Below, piece by piece: positions 27,061 through 37,395 of a stretch of DNA of 64,000 nt. The DNA is from Centropus unirufus (taxonomy: Eukaryota > Chordata > Aves > Cuculiformes > Centropidae). The notes below the pieces were generated by a model. It saw only the letters and a program-made list of their open reading frames with translations. It did not search any database and was not told the DNA's origin. The position numbers and the translations under genes were made by a program. The stretch covers positions 3,929,179 to 3,993,178 of the forward strand of contig VYZI01000035.1 in the NCBI GenBank assembly GCA_013397695.1, given 5' to 3'. Within the stretch, counting starts at the first letter, position 1, and every line of letters starts with the position of its first letter.

Positions 27061-29463
27061 GTAAGAGGATATGTACATTGAGGTGTCCTGGAAATAAAGA
27101 GTTTGTGAACAAAGCCATAAAGGAAATAAGAAATTTTGCAAAAGATGGGAATGGATAGTCCACTGACGCAGAAGTAGAGGCAAAGATTAGATGTGAATTT
27201 ATCATTCTATCAAAAGCTCAATATTGTAACTGTCATCAAAATCTACACACTTCCACTTTCTAAGATAGCACTAGCAGAATTGTCTTAATATAATTTAAGT
27301 ATTGGAGATAAGATTATATGTCATCCTCCATGTTACTGTTGTACAATGTATGCCTATAGCAAACAAAGCTATTTGGAAATTAAGGATATGTTCTGTGGGG
27401 GAAAGAAGAAATCAATATGCAATTTGCTTAACTGGCTGTAAAATTGCACATGACAATTAACAAGGAGCATGCCAGTCACGGCATAAAACAGTTCAGATAG
27501 ATTACTTGTGAGTCTGAGCAGGTCCAGGCATGGCAAAAACAAATCAAATGCACAACTAGGCTTACTGCTTGGAGTTTGCATATGAGTGTGTCTGCAAGTT
27601 TGCACAAGAGAGACAGAAATGCTTAGGCATGCTTTGCAAAGCCAGCAGATTATATTGGTTTAGGTACCACAAATGAAGGAAGCCATAACCATTTTCTTTA
27701 AGATGGTAGAAAGATAGATGCCACTTCCTATTGCAGAAGCAGAATAATATTGCCAGTCTGCCAGGAATAATGTATGCATTGACTCTAATGTACTGTCTAC
27801 AATGTCTACATTATCTACTGAAAGCCTTTGAACATGTAGCATTCCTATGTGTCTTCAGGACAGTTTGGAATAATCCTAAACAAATGCAAGTGGAAACCGT
27901 GTTTATAAAGAAATCCTGTCATCTCTTCTGCACCTGAGAAACCTAGATCTTTTCAATTTCCCCATGTTTATTTTAGCAATAAATTAACAAGCACTGTGTA
28001 TATAAACCTTGTCATGCTGAAGTTTCCCAAGGAGTGCAATGAATGACACATGATCTGCAAAGATTACCTGTCAAGGCGCCTCTGGAGAGTAATTGACAAC
28101 TTCTCTGCAATACGAGCTTGTTGTTATTTGCCTCTCAAGGAGATGTAAAATAAAATTTCAAATCAGCATCCAATTAGTGTTGCCATATGTGGGTAGGACT
28201 TAACAAATGCCCTGACTGTCCTGCAAAGGACTGTGCAGCTCCTGAAGGGTAGAAGAGGCAAGGTTTTCTTCAGCCTCCATCATCCTGACACAACAGGAGT
28301 CTTGACAGTCCTGATTCTCTCCAACTGACATGAGCAAAGGAAAGCAGTGAAGTTTTATGCCTCAGAGATTATAACTTCAGGCAGAAAAAATATATTTAAA
28401 AAAAAAAAGCTATGAGATATTTCTGGTTTGTCTTGGAAGAGTTCTTAAGGAAAAAAATCAACAAAAGCTATCGGAAAATCTAATACAAATAAAATGGATT
28501 TATTCCACCTAGGAAATGTGCATCAGTCCATTCATTATGACTAGAAACAGTTTTTCCAAAAATCTTCCTATAGCTTATGGTGTAACATTCTCCTTTCCTT
28601 TTTCAGTCAACAGAATGTTTTAATGTATATAAATAAAACATTTATAAGCCTCTTGATTTTGCAATTATTTATGCAATCTAACAAGCCATTACTTTAGCCC
28701 CCCATTGTACCACTTCCTTGTATCTTTCCCCTGGTTTGTGGCTTTTTTGGATTGAGAGTCTGACATATCTCCCAGCTTGACACCGATCTCCAGAAAAGAA
28801 AAGAATTGTTTTTTTTTAAAAAAAAGAAAGAAATGAAAAAGAAACAAATAACTAGTAATGAACTAACATAAAGTAATGTAACATAATACAATATAACATT
28901 GACATTATAGCAATGACCCAACTCACTTAAAAATGTGCCTTCTGAAAGTGTCAGGAAAAATAATTCAGAAATTATTGCAGACTTGAATGCAGCTTAACAA
29001 GTACTACAGTGTTCAACTAATGCAAGGGAAATCTCACTGTAGTGTAAGCAATTAGTGTTTCTGATACCACCTTTTACTTGTTTGAACCCTTCACCTATGC
29101 CATCATCTGCATCTCTCCCCTTAGTGCCATGCACATAGTTATTACAATAACAATGAAATGGAGAAAGATACCTGATGTTGTGGTAAAATATGGCACCAAT
29201 GAGGCAAATATCGGCTGAAGATCCAGTCCATAGACTTTCCTAAATTCCGTATCATATCTTTCCTTTAATAATGAGAGGACATAAACGTTCAGTGGAAGTG
29301 GAACAGAGAGTATTGTGTGCCTGTTACACTCATTTTATTATCCTTTTGATAATTTTGGACTAATTTGTGGATAATTCAAATCCCTTTGCTGATTTGAGTG
29401 GCATCTACAGAGGTGCAATACAGAGTAAGGCAGCTAAAATCCCTTTCTACATATTTTATCACA
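27061..29463. other. noncoding DNA
   Basis: No gene or repeat is called. The part around 28050-28170 has a non-repetitive, balanced composition with several TAATTG/TTAG-type words that resembles conserved noncoding DNA. This is an impression, not a measurement. A poly-A/T-rich stretch lies at 28805-28850. Confidence 0.45.
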
Positions 29464-29550
29464 ATCATTCCTGGAATGTAGCATTTGATTCTGGGCATCC
29501 TTGGTGTTCTCTGAGGCCAGTTATAAGATACTGAGGGCAACAGGCAGATT
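29464..29550 (+). mobile_element. possible ancient L2/CR1-like LINE scrap
   Basis: The words CCTGGAATGTAGCATTTGAT and TCTGGGCATCC, followed by AAGATACTGAGGGCAACAGG, resemble the 'LEYCVQFWAP' coding block and the 'AxRRAT' block that follows it in CR1/L2 ORF2. The match is interrupted and short, so convergence by chance is possible. If real, it is older than the CR1 copy at 26 kb. Confidence 0.33.
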
Positions 29551-30833
29551 TCATCTTTGGACAGGAAATCATGTGACTTTTGGCAAGTTCTGAATTATTT
29601 TTTAATCAATGTTACTTCCCTCCCTTTAGGGTATATTAGGAAAGAGTACATTAAGTTACCAGGAAGTGACAAGATGGGTCTCAATTACTAACCACACTTC
29701 CTAGTGATACATTAAACATGAGGTATTTATCAGTAGAAGATATAAAACTTCCATTATTTATTAGAAGACTTGTAGTCTAGACACTCAAAATCTAGAACTG
29801 ACCTATGAAATAAATGCCTTTCTAATGAAAACAAGTTTTTTTGTTGTGTTCTTTCATATTTTTCAGGAATGATGAATATTAACAGCCTTTAAAGAAGGAT
29901 AGTCATTACTTCCAGGTATTTGAGCATGAAATGTGGAGAATGTCATTGGTCTTAAGGAGAAGGTTCCAAAGAAAGATAATTGAATTCCCCTTCCTCTGAT
30001 AAGACCTTATCCTGATTTTCTGAAGAGAAGGGAGTTTTGCTGAAACCTTAATGGGAGCAAGATCTGTCCTCTAGACAGTAATGGTAAATTCTGTCTAGGT
30101 TAGAAAACATTAGAGTTTATAGTGGCAAAGTGCAGACATTTTCTTATTATGAACCAACACCCTTTTCTTTCCTCTTTCATTGAATTCCTTTGCAAGCAGA
30201 ACATTAACTTTTCAATCCATGAGTTACTAGGTACTGTACTGCCAGTTCTCAAAGGAATAGTTCAGAACTGGTGATTGACTACATAGCTATAATTTTAAAA
30301 AAATTAATTCACTGGTGACCTAAATAACTACACAGTGGTAAATTGAAGAATGTTCCTAGGCAACAAGAACCTATTGACACAATGAAAATTCCTCCTTCAG
30401 AAATGTTACCTGAAACAAAGAATATATATCAGATTTGAAGGAGGGTAAAAAATAATGAGCAAGCAACACCCTTAACTTTTCCAAAGTCATTAGGTATGTT
30501 CATATGATTCGTATTTTTTTCCATAGTGATGGGAGACCTCTAGGAGAATCCAAAAGAGAAATGGTGCTACTTGATTGATTGGGAAAAAGTAATATCATCA
30601 GGAGAGAAAAACTGCTTCAAAAGTGATGGGCTCAAGTGCTACCATATCGGAAATGTGGTCTTCTTACAGAAACCTCCTGATCGGCTTGAGTTATTTAAGA
30701 TCATACATGACATGGTTTAGCCCCAGCCTAGACTGGCAGCTAAATATGAGCAGTTGTAATCCCATCTCCCCTTCCTCCTCACACCCAGGGAAAGTGGAAA
30801 GGGAAATTAGGGGAAAAGCCGCCTTGTGTTTAA

Positions 30834-30920
30834 AGCTAAAACTAAAACTAAAACAGATTAAAGAAACAATAATAATAATAATGACAATAATAATGAAAAT
30901 ACTATTAATAGTAAAATAAT
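30834..30920 (+). repeat. AAAACT and AAT simple-repeat tracts inside the LTR
   Basis: Three AAAACT-type units (about 30834-30853) are followed by interrupted AAT units (about 30867-30915). Related copies of this LTR family carry an AAT/GAT-rich segment at the same relative place, so the tracts probably descend from the LTR itself, with later slippage. Confidence 0.75.
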
Positions 30921-30981
30921 AAATTATATACAAATAAATGAAATCCTCACCCTTACCCATACCCCAATTACTACATCATCA

Positions 30982-30999
30982 CAGATTCTGCAGAATCTG
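30982..30999. repeat. 18-bp perfect palindrome in the LTR
   Basis: CAGATTCTGCAGAATCTG is its own reverse complement without a spacer. It lies in the middle of the solo LTR. The inner part, TTCTGCAGAA, resembles TTCnnnGAA-type dimer sites, but no binding protein can be assigned. Confidence 0.8.
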
Positions 31000-31466
31000 C
31001 AGACACAGGGAAAACGTTCTGGGCTGAACTCAGAGGCAGGAGGCAGATGATTCAGAAAGGTGCAGATCAAGGCAAAAAGACTCATGAGGTCTTCATAGGA
31101 CTTTGAAGAAAGAGAGCCTGATCTTTGCGATCCCTCAGTTTTATACTATGACATATATGGAATGGAAGACTCTGTTGGTCAGTTTGGGGTCACCTGTCCT
31201 GTCCACTACTTCCTGCAGGCATAACCCTCTTTCATCCCTTTCATTTATAGCCTTCCACCAGCTAGAGGATGGCCTTGGTTTCTACAGGAATAAATATAAG
31301 CAATGGCCTTTCTACATACCAGTGCCCCATGTTATCACTTCTGGAGATAAATACTATTTGAAAAACATGCAATTAGCTTTCATAAATTAAAATTATTTAG
31401 GCAAGGCTTAGTTGAAATGTTAGAAATTAGAAAAATAATTCTACTCTGGCTCATATCAGAAGAACA

Positions 31467-32344
31467 CATCAGTTTCTCAAGGACAGATATGTACAGCCTT
31501 CATAGTCCTTGTAGAATAGCAATATAGAATAACTCTTGATTATTGCGTTATTGTTATGCTCCCTAGCATAAATATTTCAGTAGTTGACTGAACACTTACT
31601 GTGCAAAGTCATTGAAGCATCACTGAGGACACAAGTAGCTTGCTATCAGTAGGAAAACTTTTTTTCTTTAGCTATAAAGTCCCTCTACATAGCCCTGGGG
31701 GTCACCTTAAAAATGGCTCTCCCATCACATCCAAAAATCCTCAGGAATTGATAATGTAATTTGTCTGACTGCTAAAAGCTATGGAGACAAAGATATGGCT
31801 TTTCTGTCAAATTAAAAGATACTTCTCACTCTGAATCTCTGTATCTCATATGAAGCAACAGCTTCACATCTCCATTTCCTAACATCTTTTTCTCTTCAAA
31901 ATACATCAGACAAATATTACTTTCTGTCTCACAGTTTATCATAAAAAAGTTCAGAGTTACTTTTCTCAGACTGTGTTTAGTATGAAATGTGCTGCTTCTT
32001 GCTCAATTCTAAAGAAGAGATTCTGATTTTAAAGGTAACCTGTTTTTCAGCTGTTAGTCAAATAAAAGGTGCTGCTTTCCCTACCAAACAAGTCTTTTGA
32101 AGGGAATAATGCAAGCTTCCCAGAATAAGAGCCATAACTTGAGCTGAGGATAGTTTCTCTGAGGCCTGGCAAACTGAATCATCTTCCTTTGTCAACTGAA
32201 TATACTGAGCTATAGATGATGCAGTGCCTGAACTTTATTCTTGGAAATATAGGCTTTACTTGTCTTTAATCACCCTGTCTTTCTTAATGGGGGACTCCTT
32301 TGGCAGAAATTGATGGAGCATGTTCCTGTTTAAGCATGGCAATT
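31467..32344. other. noncoding DNA between LTR and CR1
   Basis: Single-copy-looking sequence between two mobile elements. No gene, RNA or further repeat is recognised. Confidence 0.5.
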
Positions 32345-32675
32345 AGAATCATAGAATAGTTGGGATTGGAAGGGACCTTAGAGATCATCTAGTTCTAACC
32401 CCTCTGCCATGGACTGGGTCATCTTTCACAAGATCAGATTGGTCAAAAGCCTCATCCAACCTGACCTTGAAGATGTCTAATAATGGGGCATCCACACATT
32501 TTCTGGGCAACTTGTTCCAGGGTTTCACCATCCTCAAAATAAAAAATTACTCCTTCTGTCCAGCCTAAATCTACACTCTTTCAGTTTAAAACCATTGTCC
32601 CTTGTCCTGTCAACATAGGCCCCAGTAAAAAACTTCTCTATCTTTCTCATAAGCCCTCTTTATATATGAGGCCAG
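32345..32675 (-). mobile_element. CR1 LINE 3'-end fragment, antisense
   Basis: The plus strand opens with AGAATCATAGAATAGTTGGG and continues GGAAGGGACCTTAGAGATCA, the reverse complement of the classical CR1 3' terminus. About 330 bp follow in the CR1 order, including 'cctcatccaacctgaccttgaa', 'tggggcatccacacattttc', 'ccttctgtccagcctaaatc' and 'cattgtcccttgtcctgtc'. The fragment covers the 3' UTR and ends in the last part of the element near 32675. Similarity to the family looks good, so it is younger than the relic at 2.1 kb. Confidence 0.93.
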
Positions 32676-34537
32676 TCCTTAAAAGTAGTCTATACTTGTA
32701 GCTACTTTACGCTAAAATGGTGCCAAGGAAGGTACTTGGTCAATGAAACCTGCTGGTTTATAGCAGTAAACCATTAGCAGATTTTCTTGGCACAAGTCAG
32801 GAATCATAATTTGCACGTAACATCTTCAGCAGGCACACGGAACACAACACCTTATTATGAAAGCAAGGAGACCTACCATTACCCTTACCTTGGCAAGAGC
32901 TATTTTAAGAGACATGAATATGCTTTCAGAGCAGTTAAAAAGCTGAAACTATAGCTGTGCTTCCACATGTCAAAACTATCCCTTGTTATTTTGAACTTCA
33001 AAAAGTCTTGGGGATTGTCTGCTAAATGAAAGTGTTAAAAGTCTCTGTTCTTTAAATGAAAAGACAAAATGTAGTTACACAGATAGGAGACATGACAGAG
33101 TAGAGACATTTTTACCAGGACTTACAGGGAGATTGCTTCAAGGAAGGAAAACTATGACAGAAGAAATTCAACAAGCTATTTTGAACTGAATATACATGAG
33201 AAGGAAAAATATCATATGGGAATGATTTCAAAAGGACTCCAGAGCCGGGGTCCCAGAAGAGTAACTGTCCTAGAAAGGGAGAGTAGGTTTTAGCCCCTAT
33301 TTTTCCATATTGCTTCCTTCCATTCTCTAGTTAGCTGAAAACCTGGGATCAGCTGTTTACAGCAGTGGCATTTTCACCGGATTTCACTTCTTTTGCCTTC
33401 CTTCTCCTAAAGAAAGCTCACAAATATGAGAGAAAGCACACCTCTGAGAAAACAGCACAGACACCAAATCTTTGCTTCAAAAGTCACTTTCAAATCTAAA
33501 AGCAAGGTTGGTTTTGGTCCTTATCTCCACCTTTTATACCCCATAAAAACACAAACATGGAGAATGGTGATGCACTTGCACTCACAGCCACATCAACAAG
33601 GAGGATGGACTCGTCATCATATCCACTGTTTATGTCGTTTCATAAGAGCAAAAATGTAGCACCTAAGGGAGAAATCCAAGGGGAGGGTGCAACAGTTTTA
33701 CAGTGATTAATAGGCAATGCTAACTATGTTTTTCCTTAGACATGGGCAAAAGGACAAAACCAAACTGAAATCTGAAACCCTTTTTTCTTCCTTTTGATGT
33801 CTTTTTATCCTTTCCCATGCCTTATTGACGAGGTCATCTGTGAACTGAATGAAAGGAAAAAAAGAGAACAAACTGTCCAGTATTCTACAACTGTTTATTT
33901 TCCTAATTGCTCTTTTTCTAGTGTTTTCACATTGCTTTTCTCCCTACTATCCCTTGTAATATTGGATAGTGACACTTCCATGCATATTTTTAAAATGCAT
34001 GTAGTGAAACAGGAATCTTCTCTTTAGATTACTTCTGAAATTAAGAATATACAACTCAATAAAGGACACAGATCAGGTCCCATAAGGAAATCTGCACGTG
34101 TTAGCCTGAGTCATTCTTTGTGCTTCTACTGAGGTCAGTGTAGGAAATGAGGAAGGAAATTAAATATCTTTTGAAGCCATGAGGGGGCCCTATTAGTAGT
34201 CCGTGCAGACCAGGGGGACTAAGACCCGCTTTTCCTGGGGCTCAGTGCATGGTAATGCCAGTGGGGTGCCAGCACAACAAAGACAGCTGGGAACTGGGAC
34301 TCTCAAATCAACTTCATCCCCCTCCTTCTGTCCATGGCAGCTTCAGATCATGGAATTAAATTGGACTTGGACCAAATTTTCACTGCTGCATTTCTGCAGT
34401 GCTCCAGAATCTGCTGCACTGTTCCTCAAAGAGGCCTCCTGATTGCACATCATTGTAATGTGTGAAGAACTTCATGGCAGCTATAAAAAGAGGACCCAGG
34501 ATTTCCTGCTCCCTAAGAGAAGATTTTAAGCATTTAC

Positions 34538-34559
34538 AAAAAAACCAAAACCAAAACCC
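34538..34559. repeat. short (AAAACC)n tract
   Basis: About three imperfect AAAACC units following a short A run. A minor simple repeat. Confidence 0.7.
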
Positions 34560-35674
34560 ATTCTCATTCAGTCGTTATTATTGATGGGTCACTGTTGGGA
34601 CACTGCATGGGCCCTGGTGGGAGGAGGGAGAAAGGGATCCCCTATTACATAACTATTCTTGAGGAATTCTTGGGTTTCCTATATTCCATTGTTTCAAGTT
34701 TTTTGCCTGTTTCATTATATTTGCTGATGATTAACATTGCCTTCTGATTTTCTGTGTGAGTAGGATTTTTTGTAATGAAGGTAACCTATTTGCACTAGCT
34801 TGTTGCTCAGAACTCCAAAGGCACTCAACAAACTTTGTTGAGATTTGGACTGTGCAATAATTCCCAGCAACTGCACTCACTGAATTTGGCCTCCTTTTGG
34901 TCTCTTAAGCGTCCATAAACAGATGATGTGATGTGCTAACTTTCAGTTTTTCTTGCTCCAAATAATTTTATGCCAGTGCAATTCTGCTGATCTTGCTTAC
35001 AGCTTACAAGAGGAAAACGAGATTTGAAATCTGTTAAAAATAGTAATATGTTGCAAACTTCTAAAGAATGGTTCAAAACAACATATTACTTTCATACATA
35101 TGTTGAGGAAAAACCCAAACAAACAACATTTTTTCCAGTTTGTATTACCATATGCACAAATGCAAAATGGCACTCACAAAATGTCACTTCCCAAGAGAAG
35201 CTATAACACTGGGATGGAATCTTGGATTAAAAAATGTAGATGGTTTTAGTCTACCTGTAGTGTAAAAATTAAAACCATGAAGCTCTGAGTGGACTAAGAG
35301 TTTCAGATACGCAGTTTTCCTCCATTGTCTAAATGCATGTCAGCCCTTGATATAACACATGCTTTGGAGCTTTAGAGGCAGTAAAGGTTGTTTGATTTGC
35401 TCAGAGTATTCCCCTAATTAAACCAAATAAAGCTTTCAATGTGAATTATTAACTTGGTGTTACTTACAGTCATTTCTTACACAAAAATAATTATATCTGA
35501 TGTGATTCGTAATTTTTTTAAACATGAGTGTATCTCGCTAGAGCAGTGTTATGTTGCAATATTGTTATACCCAAGTGTTGAAACATAATTCGGTTCATGA
35601 TACTTGAAATAATACTTTTGAGAACCATTTACTTTTTTTTCCATAAATTATGAAGTACATTTTTATATTTTCAG

Positions 35675-35777
35675 GCTTTGGTCTCCTGTGAATTTGAAAA
35701 AGGATGGAAGCTGGGGAGTTATTCCAGCTCCCATGGATGGACAAGGAACATCTCTATTTCACCACTAATTCCATGCT
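35675..35777 (+). other. exon-like interval with consensus splice sites (hypothetical)
   Basis: A pyrimidine-rich tract ending TTTTTATATTTTCAG (to 35674) precedes 103 bases with one open frame (about 34 codons, starting GCT TTG GTC), followed by the donor GCT|GTGAGT at 35778. A second donor, CCA|GTAAGC at 35816, would give 141 bases, but the same frame then meets a stop at about 35795. The interval is richer in GC than its flanks. The translated peptide is not recognised and no partner exon was found, so this is a splice-site coincidence until transcript data say otherwise. Confidence 0.15.
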
Positions 35778-37335
35778 GTGAGTTACCACTCCTCTGATCT
35801 GCTGCCTTTTATCCAGTAAGCACTCTCTAAACCTTATTAGTCAATAAGACTAAATATTTAAAGTGCTATGCTTTAATGGAAAATGTATATGTGAAAAAGA
35901 GGGTCTATCAGCATTAGGAAGAGTCAGTTCTAAACTGCTAAAGTCTCTTTCCTGGTATAATAAATTCTGTGATCTATGATGAATAAAAACATATTCAGCA
36001 ATTATACCGTGACAGGTCTAGGACTCAAACTGTAAAACTCTCCTTGCTTTCAGTTATGTAGAGTTGAATTCAGTAGCTGAATCTATTGCTATGCTTCATT
36101 TTTCTTCCCAAAAGGAGTCTACTCTAGGAAAAAAAAGCTCAAAAATTAATTCAGGCCACGGTGTCCGTCTCGGATAAACAATGACTACAAGGGATATAGT
36201 GAATCAAAAAATATCTGAAGGTATTCAAGGAGTGTAAAAAAGCAGGACACAAAAGAAATGTTTTGTGTTTTCCAAAGCATAGCACAACTTTCTTTATACC
36301 CCAATTCATGAAAACTCTTCTTTCTTTAAGATGACTGAATAATTTAAATCTATTTCTTCCTATGAAATCTTTTTCAATGAGGCAACGCAACAGCCAAAGC
36401 GCAGGATGTTGTCATACAAAACATGTTTTATCCTTGCAAAAAAGAAGATAAAACTGAGGAACATTGTGGGCACAAATCTATAGCAGATACATGTTCCAAC
36501 AAACGTTAGATTTGTTGCCAGTGATGATACAGAGTTAGGTAATCTTAGAATTTTACCTCCTAATAATGCTGTTGTCTTTTGGGTCAATAGTATAAGGCCC
36601 TGGAAAAAACTGGTTGCTTTTAAAACTAATGTAAACACATAAGTCAGTCCCTTTCATAGAATTAATTTTTGGCCTCTGTTTGAGGGGGTGACCAGCTCAA
36701 TCATGAGAACAATCTCATGCATGTAAGGACAAAGGAAGAAAGAAGGAAAGTTCTTCTTTGCATTTGCCTTTTTCACCTAACTTTGCAGGAGTGCAGGGAC
36801 AGACATATGGTGCAGTATGCGCTGTCAGTAAAATGACAGCTACTCTTCCACCCTTGGGCAGCAAGTGGAAATGTGACGGCTTTATAAGCCAAACTCTAAA
36901 AATAACAAGTATTCCTTTAACATGGCAAAACAGTGTGACTCATGCATCATTCTGACATAAACATGACATAATGTTGCAGTCAAATCATTATGTCCAAATA
37001 CCAAAGTCAGAAGGAGTTTGACCATTTTCAAATTATTTATCAATCTTTCAAAAATATTTAAGCATCAATAGGAAAAATAATAGTAATCGGGAGATCATTT
37101 GTCAAATATTGGATGATTTTTTTTAGGGATGGAAATATAAGATATTAATTCAACTACTGGTGTTAAAACTATGTCTAAAAAACCCCGCAATAAGCCATTT
37201 CATGCTGATGACTATATAAACTTAAACACTTGGGCACCATAATAGCTTATTTAACAGTTAATGCACTGAAGCTCCTGGAGTACCTATCACTGCCCTAAGC
37301 TGACTACAGGACACTAAGTAAGCAACAGCTTTTTT

Positions 37336-37395
37336 GCCTCGCCTTTCCATCTGTAAAATGGGGATGACGATAATACTTCCTATGTGGCCAATGTG
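37336..37395 (+). mobile_element. MIR-type SINE core remnant
   Basis: GCCTCGCCTTTCCATCTGTA followed by AAATGGGGATGACGATAATA is the signature of MIR ('gcctcagtttcctcatctgtaaaatggggataataata'), and TACTTCCTATGTGG fits the next block ('tacctacctcatagg'). MIRs are inactive tRNA-derived SINEs mobilised by L2, deposited early in amniote history and retained in small numbers in birds. Only this part is clear; the tRNA-like head and the 3' tail are not visible. Confidence 0.75.

Larger units (their letters stand above)
30708..31466 (+). mobile_element. solo LTR of an avian endogenous retrovirus family
   Basis: The element starts TGACATGGTTTAGCCCCAGC and ends near CATATCAGAAGAACA, so it has TG...CA termini and a length of about 760 bp. 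The order of segments is that of an LTR family common in bird genomes: a 'tggtttagccccagc' start, a purine-rich segment with repeated AAAACT and AAT units, a middle part with 'ggaatgga...ggtcagtttggggtcacctgtcc', and an end with 'aattctactctggctcatatcag'. No retroviral coding sequence is present on either side, so this is a solo LTR left by recombination. The flanking pentamers (ATACA on the left, CATCA on the right) do not form a clean target duplication, which suggests age or slightly misplaced ends. The retroviral class (ERVL or ERVK type) is not settled from sequence alone. Confidence 0.8.
32676..37335. other. noncoding DNA
   Basis: No repeat is called. It contains an AAAACC triplet (about 34538-34559) and an exon-like interval at 35675-35777, both listed separately. 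Open frames are under 95 codons and show no recognised domain. Confidence 0.45.
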
